Positions 1-11,300 of a stretch of 64,000 nucleotides of DNA are shown in pieces. The stretch comes from Parascedosporium putredinis. Its lineage: Eukaryota > Ascomycota > Sordariomycetes > Microascales > Microascaceae. Each line of letters opens with the position of its first letter. The first letter of the stretch is position 1. The translations under genes and the position numbers were made by a program. The DNA is taken from positions 992,001 through 1,056,000 of the forward strand of contig CASHTG010000020.1 of the NCBI GenBank assembly GCA_949357655.1. The letters are read 5' to 3'. Under the pieces are notes generated by a model. That model saw only the letters and a list, made by a program, of their open reading frames with translations, was not told where the DNA came from and ran no database searches.

Positions 1-61
1 GGAAACGGCGACCACCACCAGGCGTTGTTAAAAAAAAAAAAGATTTCGGTTGACAACTCAC

Positions 62-1302
62 CCATCTCGAATTCGCGGCTCCGCTCCACGCCAAACTTCC
101 CTTGTTACGCTTCTCGGGAATATCATCCACGTTGATCACGCCGCCGATGCCGTGCGTGAGCTTCGGCTCCGCCGGGAACTCGGGCGCAAACGCATCCTTA
201 ACCATGTTGGCGATCAAGTTCAAAACGTACTCCTGGGACTCGTTGATCTGCGGCGTCAGCATCACGTCGAGCGTCTCCTTCTTAACCACCCTGCCGGCCA
301 TCAAAGCGCCGAGGAACGCGGCGTAGTCCCTGCCCGTGGTGAAGATGCCCGCGCCCGCGCTCTCAATCTCGTGCGCCTCCTCGTTGAACTCGGGCAGCCC
401 CGCCTTGAGCGTGCCGTCCTCCTGCCGGTACAGGTAGGCGGCCCGCTGCTCCTCGCTTATCTGGGTCATCTTGCGCGGCCAGAAGCCGGATTCCGTCATG
501 CCTAGCGGGTCGAAGACGTTTTCCTGGAGGTACTCGCTCAGGCGCTTGCCGGTGACGGCCTCGAGGACCTGGCCCGCCCAGTCGGTGCTGAAGCCGTAGT
601 ACCACCCTTCGCCGGGGGCGAATTTGAGGGGCACGTCGAACCCGGCCTTGGACCAGTCGTGGCAGTTGACCTTGCGGCCGGTGACCTGGCTCCACTTGAT
701 GAGGTCCGGGTCGGCGATATCAACTCCGAATCCGGCAGTGTGGGTTAACAGGTGCCTGGGCAGCATTAGTGATATGTCCCAACCCGTGAATTTATACCAT
801 AGATATAGACAGTAGTTTTTTTCCTCTTCTGCTGGTTCGATGTTGTCCATACATAGCCCCTAGATATAGCAAGGCTTTCGGTTTATAGCTCCTACGGGAA
901 TCCCTCTATGCGAACAGCACCTCACGATACGACTTACTTCAAGGTCATGGGGCTCGTGTTCGGCCTTAGCTTTGGCGTATCGCCATCAAAGCCATCGATG
1001 ATTTGTGCCTCCGCCAATTCCTTGACGAGAGGTCTGCAGTCGGTATCAAGGGAGATGAGGCCCCGCTCGACGAGCTGCAGCATGGCCGCGATCGTGATGA
1101 TCTTGGACATGGATGCGATCCACGTGAAAGACCTATCGGTCCAGGCTGGCGAAGAGAGGTCTGGGCTGGTGCGCCCTGCCGAACCGAGGTATAGGACGTC
1201 GTCCTTTGTGACAACCGCAAAGGTAGCTCCTAGGAGCTTGCCTTTGGTGTCTTCGCCATTAGCGATATGGTCCTGGAGGATGGCGTCGAGCTGAGCCTTC
1301 AT
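62..1302 (-). CDS. Beta-lactamase/transesterase family serine hydrolase (3' end outside window)
   Basis: Serine hydrolase of the class C beta-lactamase-related family (PF00144), which in fungi includes esterases and LovD-like acyltransferases; the substrate cannot be inferred. Exon 1 (1302-938) ends in ...MTLK and a GTAAGT donor; exon 2 starts at 755 after a CTAAT branch and CCCAG acceptor, and the join restores the family motif LKHLLTHTAGFG. Visible features are the nucleophile motif S64-M-S-K67 (SxxK), a Tyr-containing WYYGFSTDW segment near residue 174 that would supply the YxS/YxN catalytic tyrosine, and the FDPLGM segment. About 353 residues are visible of an expected 380-400. A GTGAGT donor at 61 suggests a last intron whose acceptor lies outside the window. 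Both visible exons are free of frameshifts, unlike most other genes here. Family assignment is firm, function open. Confidence 0.85.
756..937 (-). other. Intron of the beta-lactamase-like gene
   Basis: 182-nt intron with GTAAGT donor at 937 and CAG acceptor ending at 756, with CTAAT just upstream as a likely branch site. Removing it joins ...MTLK to HLLTHTAG, the conserved order in this family. Confidence 0.8.
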
Positions 1303-4300
1303 TGTGCGCCGGGTTTATTATACAGGAAATGAAAAGGGAGGGATTCGATACGCAAGAAAGGTGAAATGGCTAAACAAGATCAGGTTATAGAAAGAATCAA
1401 GATACAATCACTCCGAATACAGGTAGCACAAGAAGAATGGAATAATTCGATTCCTCGTTTGTGTTGGAACATGACGCTCTATATATTCCCAACGCCACAG
1501 GCCACAGTCTCCCCGCTTGGCGGCAAGGTGATGTGCAGACAGATCACCAAAACGAGTCTAGACATTCATAGAGTAATGGCCTCTTCTTTCACCGGCTTTG
1601 GAACTCCCCATTCGGGTTGGATGATCGATTCAATTAGACTCGATAATCCCACTTCGCCATGTTACACGGTGCGCCACCCGGACAATAGGACAATTGGACC
1701 CTAAAAAAAGATACGAAATACGGCGCGCTCCAGCGCCAAGATTGACCAACAAAAGCACTTCAACCCTGGACGAGTCCCAGCCCTATGGGGTCGAGAGGGG
1801 TTCTCGACCCCAGATGTATTACCCATGTGGGAGGAGAGGGGTAACGGAGCTGCATTTGATCCCGCAACGTCACGTAGGAGCTTTCTGTGAGTCATTGAAG
1901 ATGGGGCTTTTCGACCTCAGGCTAGGCAGCCAAGGAGAAAGGACAATTGATTATCCGACTCGAGGTCATGGCAGAAATACCATGCATCCCTTGATTCACC
2001 GTCGCCGAATGCACTCTTCCACAGGTTCAATGCCGTGGACTCCTGAAGAAGGACGATTGAGAAACGCCCGGCGGTATGCGCACCCCGAAGCACGCCAAGC
2101 TCGAGCCAGACTTTGTGATATTGGTTTGATGGGGGCATGAGGCAACCTCGCGTAATCCTTCAGCACTATGAGTCAACGACTCGATGGCTGGGAGAGAGCT
2201 ACTCCCCGAGAGGCCATTGCTGAAATTGCCTCTCGACTCTTTCACGGAGGAGAACATTGAATGAGGAAGTTCGAAGAAAAAAGGAATAGTAAAAGATCTT
2301 AACAACAGGAAAGCGGAAACAAAGGGGAGGAAGGTGCGCCCTGAGAAGAGAAAAGCCCTAACTTCCTTTCTTTTGCCAAAGTGGGTTCGAGCTCACATAA
2401 AGCATCGCAACCTCGTCCATGTCCATGTCTGCCGTCTTCAAGAAGACTTGAACACCAACATCTTACGCGCTATGGGAATGGCTGATAACACACTGTAGGT
2501 TCCATCGCTCACTAATATTCATCGCACTCTTCGTTGCTGGCACTTCTTGGGTGCGCCTAGAGAATGGGAGTCAACAAAGCCTAGCGGTCGTCTCATTACC
2601 AACGTAGAGCGGACAATCGGACGAGGTTGCGGTGCTACAGAAGGCGAGCTGCGATACAAAACGGGTGAGGGTGAATACTGTCAAACAGCTCATGAGTTCC
2701 AGTCCCGAGAGTAGACGGTTTCTAGCGATAGGATTTGGGTTCTCCTATCCCCGGATGCGTTCGCACACTGAGGATGGAAAGAGAAGCTCATAATCCTGAG
2801 TAGGTGCGGTAACAAGGGAGCAGTTTGAACACAGCGAGAGGAGAGTGACTGTGAGCGGTCGAGGGGACGGCAGAGGTGATAGAAGGTAGCACCAGAGATA
2901 TACCCTGGTGTGACTAGTCATCGCCCCATGATCGATCACATTCTGAGATGGTCGTACTAATATCATCACGACTTCCCTGGCCCCTAAGAAGGCCTAGTCG
3001 TTGACTCAACTCCGAGAGAACTCTCTGATAACTCATTAAAGCTAGACTTTTGCCGGTGTTAGGACCATCTTCACTCGGAGCATGATGGTTGCAAGACGAT
3101 TGGTAAGACCTCACGCCATTATCCTATCTCCGGATACGGAAAGGGGATCGATCAAAACGGTCCAGCGGACTTCAGTCCACTTGGAGACTGCCTCCTCATC
3201 CCACTTCTCATCTAGGCAGCAAAGAGGGCGCAATATTGGATGCTGTGCTTCGCCGTAGCGCGTCCTTCCACTACCGATATGCCTCAACATCGACAATAGC
3301 TTCACGAAGAACAAGAAGAATGATAGCAACGGACTTGACGCAACCTTTAGCGTGAACACGGGAGTCGTGGCTAGTGGATCGAGATGGAGGCGGCCGAAAC
3401 GGACTTAATGTATGATTTTTAAGGCTCGAAGGATCCGCGAATTCTTCTTTCATCGGCAGACGGCCTTAATTCAGTGATCTCCGGGCCCTAAACCCGATTG
3501 TGTCTGTTGAATTGTGAGCTCGATCCACATATGCAGGCTCGCTAACAGTCCCGCGATTTAAGCGTCTGACAGGTTACCGGGGGGCTGAGCGCCATCCCGC
3601 GCAACGGCACAACCATGCTCCCCACTCGAGCATCGGTGACGAAGCGTGTGAGATAGCAACCTAGCCCTGCAGCCCTAGCACGAGTTCGTGTTGATGGGAA
3701 ACACACGGTGACAACTTACAAATCAACAAAAGTACGGAGTAGTAGGGCCGGCGAGCACGAATCCACTACGGCTCCGTCCTAATGGAGACAACGGGGCCCA
3801 TGCTTAATCCCAGCAGGAACGCACAGCGTTTCAACTCGGAAGAAAAGACGCTAATGCACCCGGCTGACCGGAGTTTACGCAAGGTAATGCCCGGGCCGAG
3901 AAAAGGAAGGGCTCCGGCTCACCAAACCCTTTCAACCAAGTGCTTAGCCTTCACTTGCTCGGGAGAGCTGTCTCTTGAGTGATTAAAGTTTTTGCCTAAT
4001 TCGTCAAAGAGGACCCAGTAGATTCGTCGCTTCTCTTTGTGCTTGCTTCTAAGGCGTTCTAGCTGTTCCTCGGCGGGCGTGGTAGCAGCACTGCGATGCG
4101 ACGTTGGCAGCTTTGCTCAAGAAAGCTCAACGTCCGAGAGGGCTTGGCAGAGGATGTTCAGCTCATGCTCGACAAAAAAGTATGGAGCCTTTTTGCTTCC
4201 CCTCTCCTCTACTTCTAGTTCCTTCTCTTGTATGGATCTTTGCATTATCATGCTCTCTCCTCGGAAACGGACCTTTGATTCGGACTAATATGTCTGCAAT

Positions 4301-5266
4301 GAAGCTGGGCTGGAGATAAGAAGAGTGGGGTTGAGACTAATTTTGCTTTGCTTGCTAATCATCAATTTTCCAACATTGAACCCCTCTCTCCCTTGCCACA
4401 TCGTCATCCCGCCATCTTCAAGTTTGGCCCACTTGTTGCATCACGAACTCGAAAGAGGGGAGGCTGGCGCTGGCGTTCGGTACAATTTGCGAGATACTCC
4501 GAAAGCTAATCGCTATCACCATGGGCGTTCCTCCGGGCGTCTATCCGTTCCGGCTAACCATTTACAACCGATTTCCAGGGCAACCTTTTGGACGAGCCAT
4601 CGCATGCGATGCGCTGCAACGCCAACAAGAGCCACCACGTTTCTTCATTAATCATCGGGATCTAACCCAAAGCATACTAAAACCCGCCAGAAAAAGAATA
4701 GGATAGGTGCCGAGGTCGAGGGTTTCCCACTCCACTTTGGACCCTTGGGATTGCCACAGACCCCTCTCTTCCTCTCCCTTGTCTCGCTACCTTTTGTTTC
4801 GTCAACCTTCGAATCCTCCCAATCGAGGAAATGCTTTTTTTTTTGCTTGACCCACCCCGCCCCCTCCCTCTTCCTAGCTTTCGCGGCAAGAAAATCTCAG
4901 ACGCCATTCAAGGAAAGCAAAGACAGCGAGCGTGGCGCTAGTGAAGCAGGGTCGTCACTCTGCGCGGCGAGGCGAGCGAGGCACGGTGGGGGCGGTCTTG
5001 CCGTCGATGGGAAAAGTTAGCAGGCGTGCTTAGAAATGGGGACATGCCAAGGACAGACGATGTTCTCATAAAACTACATAAGGCCCGTGGCCGCTCCATC
5101 TACTCTTCCAATTTGAATCTAGGAACTACATCACTCCTGTCATTCAGATATTGACGAGTCTTGCGTACCAAAGGCCCGACCCTGTTTCCACTCCCTTCCG
5201 TCTCCATCCACATCCATCAGCTTGCCTACCAACAGAAAAATCCCTCTTCTTCCCCCTAATCACAAT
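1303..5266. other. Intergenic, no gene recognised
   Basis: About 4 kb between the divergently oriented hydrolase and alcohol dehydrogenase genes. Open frames are short (150 residues or fewer), lack recognisable domains and show no consistent codon bias. The last few hundred bases before 5267 are pyrimidine-rich, as expected for the alcohol dehydrogenase promoter and leader. Base composition is close to even, with no AT-rich signature of heavy repeat-induced point mutation. Degenerate transposon remnants cannot be excluded by eye. Confidence 0.5.
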
Positions 5267-6458
5267 ATGACCGACTACAAGTTCGAGGGCTGGCTGGGCC
5301 GCACTCCCGAGGCCATCAACGGCAAGATGGAATGGGCCGAGTACGAGCCCAAGAAGTGGACCGAAGATGACGTCGACATCCAGGTCACTCACTGCGGTAT
5401 CTGCGGTTCTGATCTGCACACCCTTCGCTCCGGCTGGGGCGCCACTCCCTATCGTAAGTTATTTGTCTTCCCTTTTCGTCTTTTCCCTTCCGGAAGCCCC
5501 GCGGGGCCAGGAGGACTCAAACAAGAAGCAAAAGGCTAACCTTTCGACAGCTTGCTGTGTCGGCCACGAGATCGTCGGCAAGGCCGTACGTGTCGGAAAG
5601 AACATCTCTCACATCAAGGTCGGCGACCGCGTCGGCGTCGGCGCGCAGGGCCGCTCCTGCATGAAGTCAGACTGCCCCGAGTGCGGCATCGGCAAGTGGA
5701 ACTACTGCTCGCGCGGCGCCGTCAACACCTACGGCTCCGTGTACCCCGACGGCGAGGGCAAGTCCTACGGCGGATACGCCGACTACAACAGGACCAACGG
5801 CCACTTCGTCCTCAAGATCCCCGAATCTCTCCCCTCCGAGCACGCCGCCCCTATGCTCTGCGGCGGCATCACCGTCTTCTCCCCTAAAGCAAAACGGCTG
5901 CGGTCCCGGCAAGAACGTCGGCATCGTCGGCGTAGGTGGTCTCGGCCACTTTGGCGTGCTCTTCGCCAAGGCCCTCGGCGCCGACAAGGTCGTCGGCATC
6001 TCGCGCCGCGCCTCGAAGAAGGACGAGGTCCTCCAGCTCGGTGCCGACGCCTACATCGCCACCGCCGACGACAAGGACTGGGCCAAGACCAACAAGCGCA
6101 CCCTCGACCTCATCATCTGCACCGTCTCCAGCGGCGACATGCCCCTCCAGGACTACCTCAAGCTCCTCAGGGTCGGCGGCACTTTTATCCAGGTCGGCGC
6201 ACCCGACGGCGGCAACCTGCCCCCATCAACGCCTTTACCCTCATCGGCAGCGGTATCAAGGTCGGCGGTAGCCTCATCGGCTCGCCCCAAGAGATCCAGG
6301 AGATGCTCGACTTCGCCGCCGAGAAGCAGGTCAAGCCCTGGGTTGAGCTCAGGCCGCTCAAGGAGGCTAACCAGGCCGTCATCGATATGGAGGCTGGTAA
6401 GGCGAGGTACAGGTACGTGCTCGTGAACGAGAAGCACGCGAGCAAGTCGAACCTGTAA
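5267..6458 (+). CDS. Zinc-containing NADP-dependent alcohol dehydrogenase (ADH6/cinnamyl alcohol dehydrogenase type), frame broken twice
   Basis: Cytosolic medium-chain dehydrogenase that interconverts aldehydes (cinnamaldehydes, branched and aromatic aldehydes) and alcohols, probably with NADP(H). Exon 1 is 5267-5453 (GTAAGT donor); exon 2 starts at 5551 after ACAG. Catalytic zinc ligands are C46 in CGICGSDLH and H68/E69 in GHE; structural zinc cysteines are C99, C104, C107 and C115; the Rossmann motif GVGGLGHFG follows, and the later S-R-R-x-S-K-K segment suits the NADP 2'-phosphate. Two frame slips interrupt it: the C4 run at 5881-5884, where ...TVFSPLKQNG needs two more bases, and the C5 run at 6220-6224, where ...NLPPINAF needs one more. 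With three bases restored the protein is 365 aa, normal for the family. Its 3' end faces the convergent bZIP gene. The start suits the usual N-terminus and has a good context (CACAATATGA). Confidence 0.9.
5454..5550 (+). other. Intron of the alcohol dehydrogenase gene
   Basis: 97-nt intron, GTAAGT donor at 5454 and GACAG acceptor ending 5550, with GCTAAC about 17 nt upstream as branch site. Splicing gives ...TPY-PCCVGHE, the normal order. Confidence 0.9.
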
Positions 6459-7117
6459 GAGGAGGGTAAAGTAGGGGAGGCGTGTATATGGGCGGTGCAT
6501 CAACAGTGTGGTGAGAGGCAGGTAGCGTTTGAGCTGAATTTTTGGGGTCCAAAGAGAACACAAAAGTCTATAGATGTAGTTATGTTGGACATGATTCCCA
6601 TTGTTTTCTTGTAGATGAAAGTTAGAAATGAGATATGATTAAAGACGAAAAGAAATAAGAAACCGACCAGGCCGCGCATAGTGACGTTCCTACGTATAAA
6701 ACGTGAATAACGAGATTTCGGTGGACATGTAAGTCAGGCTGAGAGTTCAACAAAAGACCACAGCTTGAGTAGCGACATACACTTAGAATGCGCAAATTCT
6801 AGTAGTAGACAATCCAAACTTCAATTTTATTCAATCTGCTTGCCATCGCGAGACACAAGAATCGAAACAAATATCTACCAGTACAGAGGATACATGTAAA
6901 GGAAAGCCCGGTGAATGATCAATCTGAATAAAAACACCGAAATCCCATCCGTCCCCGTGTTGCCGGCCCCCAAGCGCCAATGAATCGAAACACCATGAAA
7001 AAAAAACCAATCCTTCCCAGTTACCTCTCCATCCAAACCCTTTCCACTTCCCTCCCATCGTATCTAATTAGGTGTGCATCTCTCTCTCCCCGACATTCTG
7101 TCACGGCTAATACCTAG
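6459..7117. other. Convergent intergenic region
   Basis: 659 bp shared by the 3' ends of the alcohol dehydrogenase (+) and the bZIP-like gene (-). It is AT-richer than the flanking coding DNA and holds A/T-rich stretches fit for 3' UTRs and polyadenylation on both strands. No gene seen. Confidence 0.6.
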
Positions 7118-8371
7118 CTATTTCCCTTTCTTCTTCTTCTTTCCTTTCTCAAAAGATGATTTTCGATTCCCCCTCTTCTGCCTCCAGTAATTCGTCGCCG
7201 TCACCATATCGGGACACCCGCTAACCAACCACCCCCACTTCCTCAAGAAATCCCCCGTGAGCTCCCAGTTGCGCCAGTCTGACGACTCGCCCCAGACGAT
7301 GAGGGCGGGGCGCGGCCGTCCGCCCCGCCGGCGAACTGGATAATGTCGAGGCACAGCTCGTCGTCGTCGAGGCGCCCGGCGTCGACCTCGCGCACGAGGT
7401 TATCGCGGAACTGGGGAAGGGAAACAAGTCGAGCCACGGGTGGTGGGTAATGGTACGCTGGAGGTCCGTGGGCGCCAGATTAGGCGGGCAGCGCGCCACG
7501 TGGCGCGAGGCGACAGAGGCCCTCGACCCGACTTCGCTGCCGCCGCCGTCGCTGTCGTCGTGGTTGCTGTCGTTGGAGCTGGTGACGTCGCTGACGTCGC
7601 AGTCGTCCAGCCACCGCAGCGCGACGGCGGTGGAACTGCTACTCCCGGGCGCCATGGGCCCGAGCATATTGAGCGGGGAGATGAGCTCCTCGCTGCAAAT
7701 ATTGCGCGGGTCGAAGCCGATGTGTATGGCGTTGCGCGCGAGGGCGTCAATCAGGTTGAGCCGGATGATGGACGGGAGGCGGTCCACCTTGGGCGCGTGG
7801 AGGACAAAGTCCTGGTAGGCCTCGCGTAGGAACCCTCGCATCTTCTCTACCGTCCGTGGGCACGTCATCACGAGCAGACCTTCGTGCTGGGCTGACAGTT
7901 CATCCAGCATAAAGGCCACTGCCAAGGGGACCGATAGCGACTTCGACTCGGCGGCGGCGGCGTCCAGGTCGAGGCCGGGGACGGTACGACCTGGAGTTCT
8001 TCCGTTTCCGTTCCGGAGGGCGGCCCCGCTTGCTGGCCATTCTTCCGCCGACCTGCATATTGTCAGTGGGTTTTACCAATGATTATTCCTATTGATTTTC
8101 CGCCCTTGTGACACGGTTCCCTCGTAGCGGGTAGAAAGGGAGGGGGAAGGAATGCTTGATTATGCACCCGCGAATCCTTCTACCCAAAGAAGAAGAAAAA
8201 TGATAATAAATACTTGCAGATAAGGACAGCCAGAAACTTACGGTGCGCCCTTTGGTTTAGGCGGTTTTGCCTTCTCTTCCTCTCCGCTCTGCTCGTTACC
8301 CCCGTCCAGTCGTCGCTGGAATCCCGCATATCGGGCGGGGCAAACCTCGCGAGCACTACCGGCGCCTCCAT
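7118..8371 (-). CDS. bZIP-like transcription factor with DUF3425 domain, frame broken three times
   Basis: Probable nuclear DNA-binding regulator; targets unknown. Exon 1 (8371-8242) carries the bZIP basic region ERKRRQNRLNQRAHR at about residues 30-44, and the 189-nt intron falls directly after it. Exon 2 (from 8052) continues RRKNGQQAG without clear leucine heptads, as is common in DUF3425 proteins. The C-terminal half has the DUF3425 hallmarks: TDLQRTITHHPWLDLFPFP, a DDDELCLDII segment, ALIVWGES, LRKWGWLVSGC and TNYWR near the end. Frame slips sit at the + strand G4 runs 8024-8027, 7413-7416 and 7307-7310, each needing one base. Restored length is 355 aa. The start is the ATG at 8371, the nearest one before the basic region; an open frame continues upstream to 8446. 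Confidence 0.85.
8053..8241 (-). other. Intron of the bZIP/DUF3425 gene
   Basis: 189-nt intron, GTAAGT donor at 8241 and TGCAG acceptor ending at 8053. It splits an arginine codon at the end of the basic region, and the joined reading is ...NQRAHRRRKN. Confidence 0.85.
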
Positions 8372-11300
8372 GCCGCAACGTTTTCTCCGGATTGTTTGTT
8401 TTTTATCGATGAGCGGGGGTTTTTCCGCTCTTGTATACCAGAGCAAACAAGGCCCAATGGTTTGCTACAGGTGATTTAGACTTGCTGAGATGCGATCGCT
8501 ATTAAGGGGTTGATCACATCAATCAAGATAGGTGATAAGGATGTGGGGAGGTGGGAAAAGGGAGTACAAGTAATATTACTAATCCCAGCGCATCCGACTG
8601 CGTCATCGAAGGCATTTGCCCCACACGGAAACAACCTTCTGTATTTGGAAGTGCTGAGCCCGTAATTCCCACATTCATCTCCACTGCCTCGGCACACCCC
8701 GACTTTTTGGCCGAGCCGACGGCGAGGTAATAGAGATTGAAGTCCAAAATAGTTTAGGCACAAGAGCTAGCTTTCTATTCCACTGCCGATTCCTACCAGC
8801 TTAATGCTGCCATACTCAATGCTAGCATGAGCCAAATCATCCTTTACTCCTCGCTGCCAAGTGCTCTCAAAAGGAAAAGGGATATCGGAAAGAAAAAGCA
8901 AGAAAAGCTAGGGAGCTGACCTCGGCCCAGGGAGAGAGTAGCAGAGAGCAGGAGAAGGGACGAGAAACGAGGAGAAAGGAGGCGCATTGGCCACAAAGTC
9001 TGATTGCAGCGATGAAAACGTGGCTTGATGCTTGAACAGCCTCTGTGGCCGAGTGATGATGATGTGTCATCCAGGCTAATGGACCGATTTGTTTCCATCG
9101 GCTGCTTCGTATTTCCATCCCGAGTCTCCGAGAAAACGTGGCACAGGGTAAGCTTTTCGTCGGCGAGCTTCGTATTCATCGGGGCTTGTACTAGGGCGCG
9201 CGCCGCTCACCGGCGCGGCACAGGCCAGGCCATCTCGGAGTCGCCCCGAAAACAGGCAAACGGGCGCCAGCGAACTGAAACAAAGCCCCGTCGTGAAGAG
9301 AAAATGAAATGAGCACAAAAGGTCAAGTAACCAGAATCCAGCGCGAGGTTGGTCATGGCGCACGCGCGAGGAAGGGCCGGGCCAGCCGGGGAAGAAACTG
9401 GGCAATCGGCTTCGAGCAGCGTTATTATGTGATTTCGAGTGGGATTCCTCCAGCTCGACAGGGTCTGGTCCCCCTCCGCCTTTTTGACATGCAAGACAAG
9501 GCGGCGACTATTTCCCACATGCGCAGTGACTGCTCACAAAAGAGAAAAGCCACATGGCCGCCACGGCCGCGACAACCTCGCCAGTCCCACAGTCAGTGGA
9601 CGAATGGAATCTTCCCCACGATACAACGATCCTAGGGACCCTAAAGCGAGGCATTGCGAAGACGACCCCACACCGGTGACAGGCGACCAGGATCGTGTAT
9701 TTTTGCTCCGGCGATGGGGAAGAAGAAAGGAAGGAGGGAAAAAGGAGGAGAGGCCTCTCTGTGCCATGGCCCCGAGATTCCTACGCCCCGTCGTGTCTCA
9801 GTTTTTGCGGCCGAGAAGGAGCCGGGGTGCCCGCCTCAAATTGTCAAAAATAATCATAATACAAGTCGACTACTACCGGCCGAGTTCCTACTTGTAGCAA
9901 CCAGGAAAATAGTGTCGTCGTAATTTTTCTTCTTTGGTTTAAAGGAAGAAATGCAAGGATGTCCCCCGCAGTCGCACTCCACTGTGAAAATCCCCAGAAT
10001 CCTTCTAGCACGTCAGTTCCCCCTGGTCCCGGTGTTCTGGGGCTGGCTGCAAAGAATGAAATCGTCATGGAGGGTAGTATCCGTAGTTCAGGGCGGACTT
10101 CATGACCGCTTGCCTTTGCCTTACCCTTTCCTCTTCCATACATCCTTTTTGATTAGGCCCCAATTCCTCAGGCTCTTGCTCTTCCTCCCTGCCAAGACAG
10201 CATCGATGACGTACCCTTCCGTAGCTTCTGCTCGGCAAGAGATCATTCATTGAACTTGTTGAAGCCATATGGCACAGCATATAAGATGGGACGGGGTCTT
10301 CTACTACCACCTTGATTGGCCGTCTTGAGCTAGCATTCCTCCTGTGTGCTTTTCACCCTATCCTTTCAGCGTGATTCCGATCTGAAGCTACCTGTCAGAA
10401 AAGGTAAAGTCTCCATTATTGCGCTCGGACTGCATTGGAGAAAAGACAAGGGAAAAGAGCAAAGAGAGACCAGGAGGCAACCATTCATGATGAGGATACG
10501 GCCCCGTGCAGCTTAGCCATGTCCTTGAAAAGTCCTCGCAGATTGTGGTCGCTTTCAATCGCCAATCGCGCCCCTTGCGTACCATACCATCCCCCAGCCT
10601 GAGGGTACAGAACAAAAAGTTGACCAGCACTTGAAGATCCAAGTCTGGTCAGGCTTTGTGCACATCAATACCCTCTTCCTTCTCTTTGGTATCAGTGCCC
10701 CTAGTCTAGCTCGTGACAAGCACACGCTTTTAGCAACTCTTGCAGGGGGCCCTGAACACCAGTTAATATCGATCCCCTCGCTCGGATTTATCGTGTATGT
10801 TCTCACGGAGAAAAACAAGAATAAAGGTTTAGAAGTAGCGATCTGGTGGCCCTTCTTCATCAGTGACATCTCGCAACTAGACCCCCTTTTCGTAAGTTCT
10901 ATGGCAAGCGTAAGTGGCCTGTATACTCTTCGGAGAACGAATTTTCAGGTTTTGCTCCCCCTTGACGGTTCGAAACAAAACCTTCGAAATTGCATTATTA
11001 GCCTCAAGCATTATCAGGGACCCATAATTCGCCAGAATCAAGCCTTTGTATAGCGGGGAGGGCAACGCTACTCTGCACTTGAATACCCACGGTCAATCTG
11101 CTTCGAGCTGAGTTCGTCGATGATCGTTCTTCGTTAAAATGACACGCTGCAAGGGTAGCATCGCGTCTTTCTTGAATTCGAACGTGAGCAAACCTCCTAG
11201 CCATGCGATTCGAGAAAAGAGATGGGCGGTCTCGAACTCGCCTCGGGAGTATTCTGTCTCAAAAGCAAACTTTACCTTTGAACGGGACAAGTGCCCTTTG

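Noticed and set aside
1366..2140. Possible retrotransposon LTR or ORF remnant near TGTTACACGG (about 1660)
   Set aside because: No partner repeat, no reverse transcriptase, integrase or RNase H motif, and no target duplication seen.
3480..4300. Possible degenerate transposon
   Set aside because: No terminal repeats or transposase motifs could be found by eye; a repeat-library search would decide.
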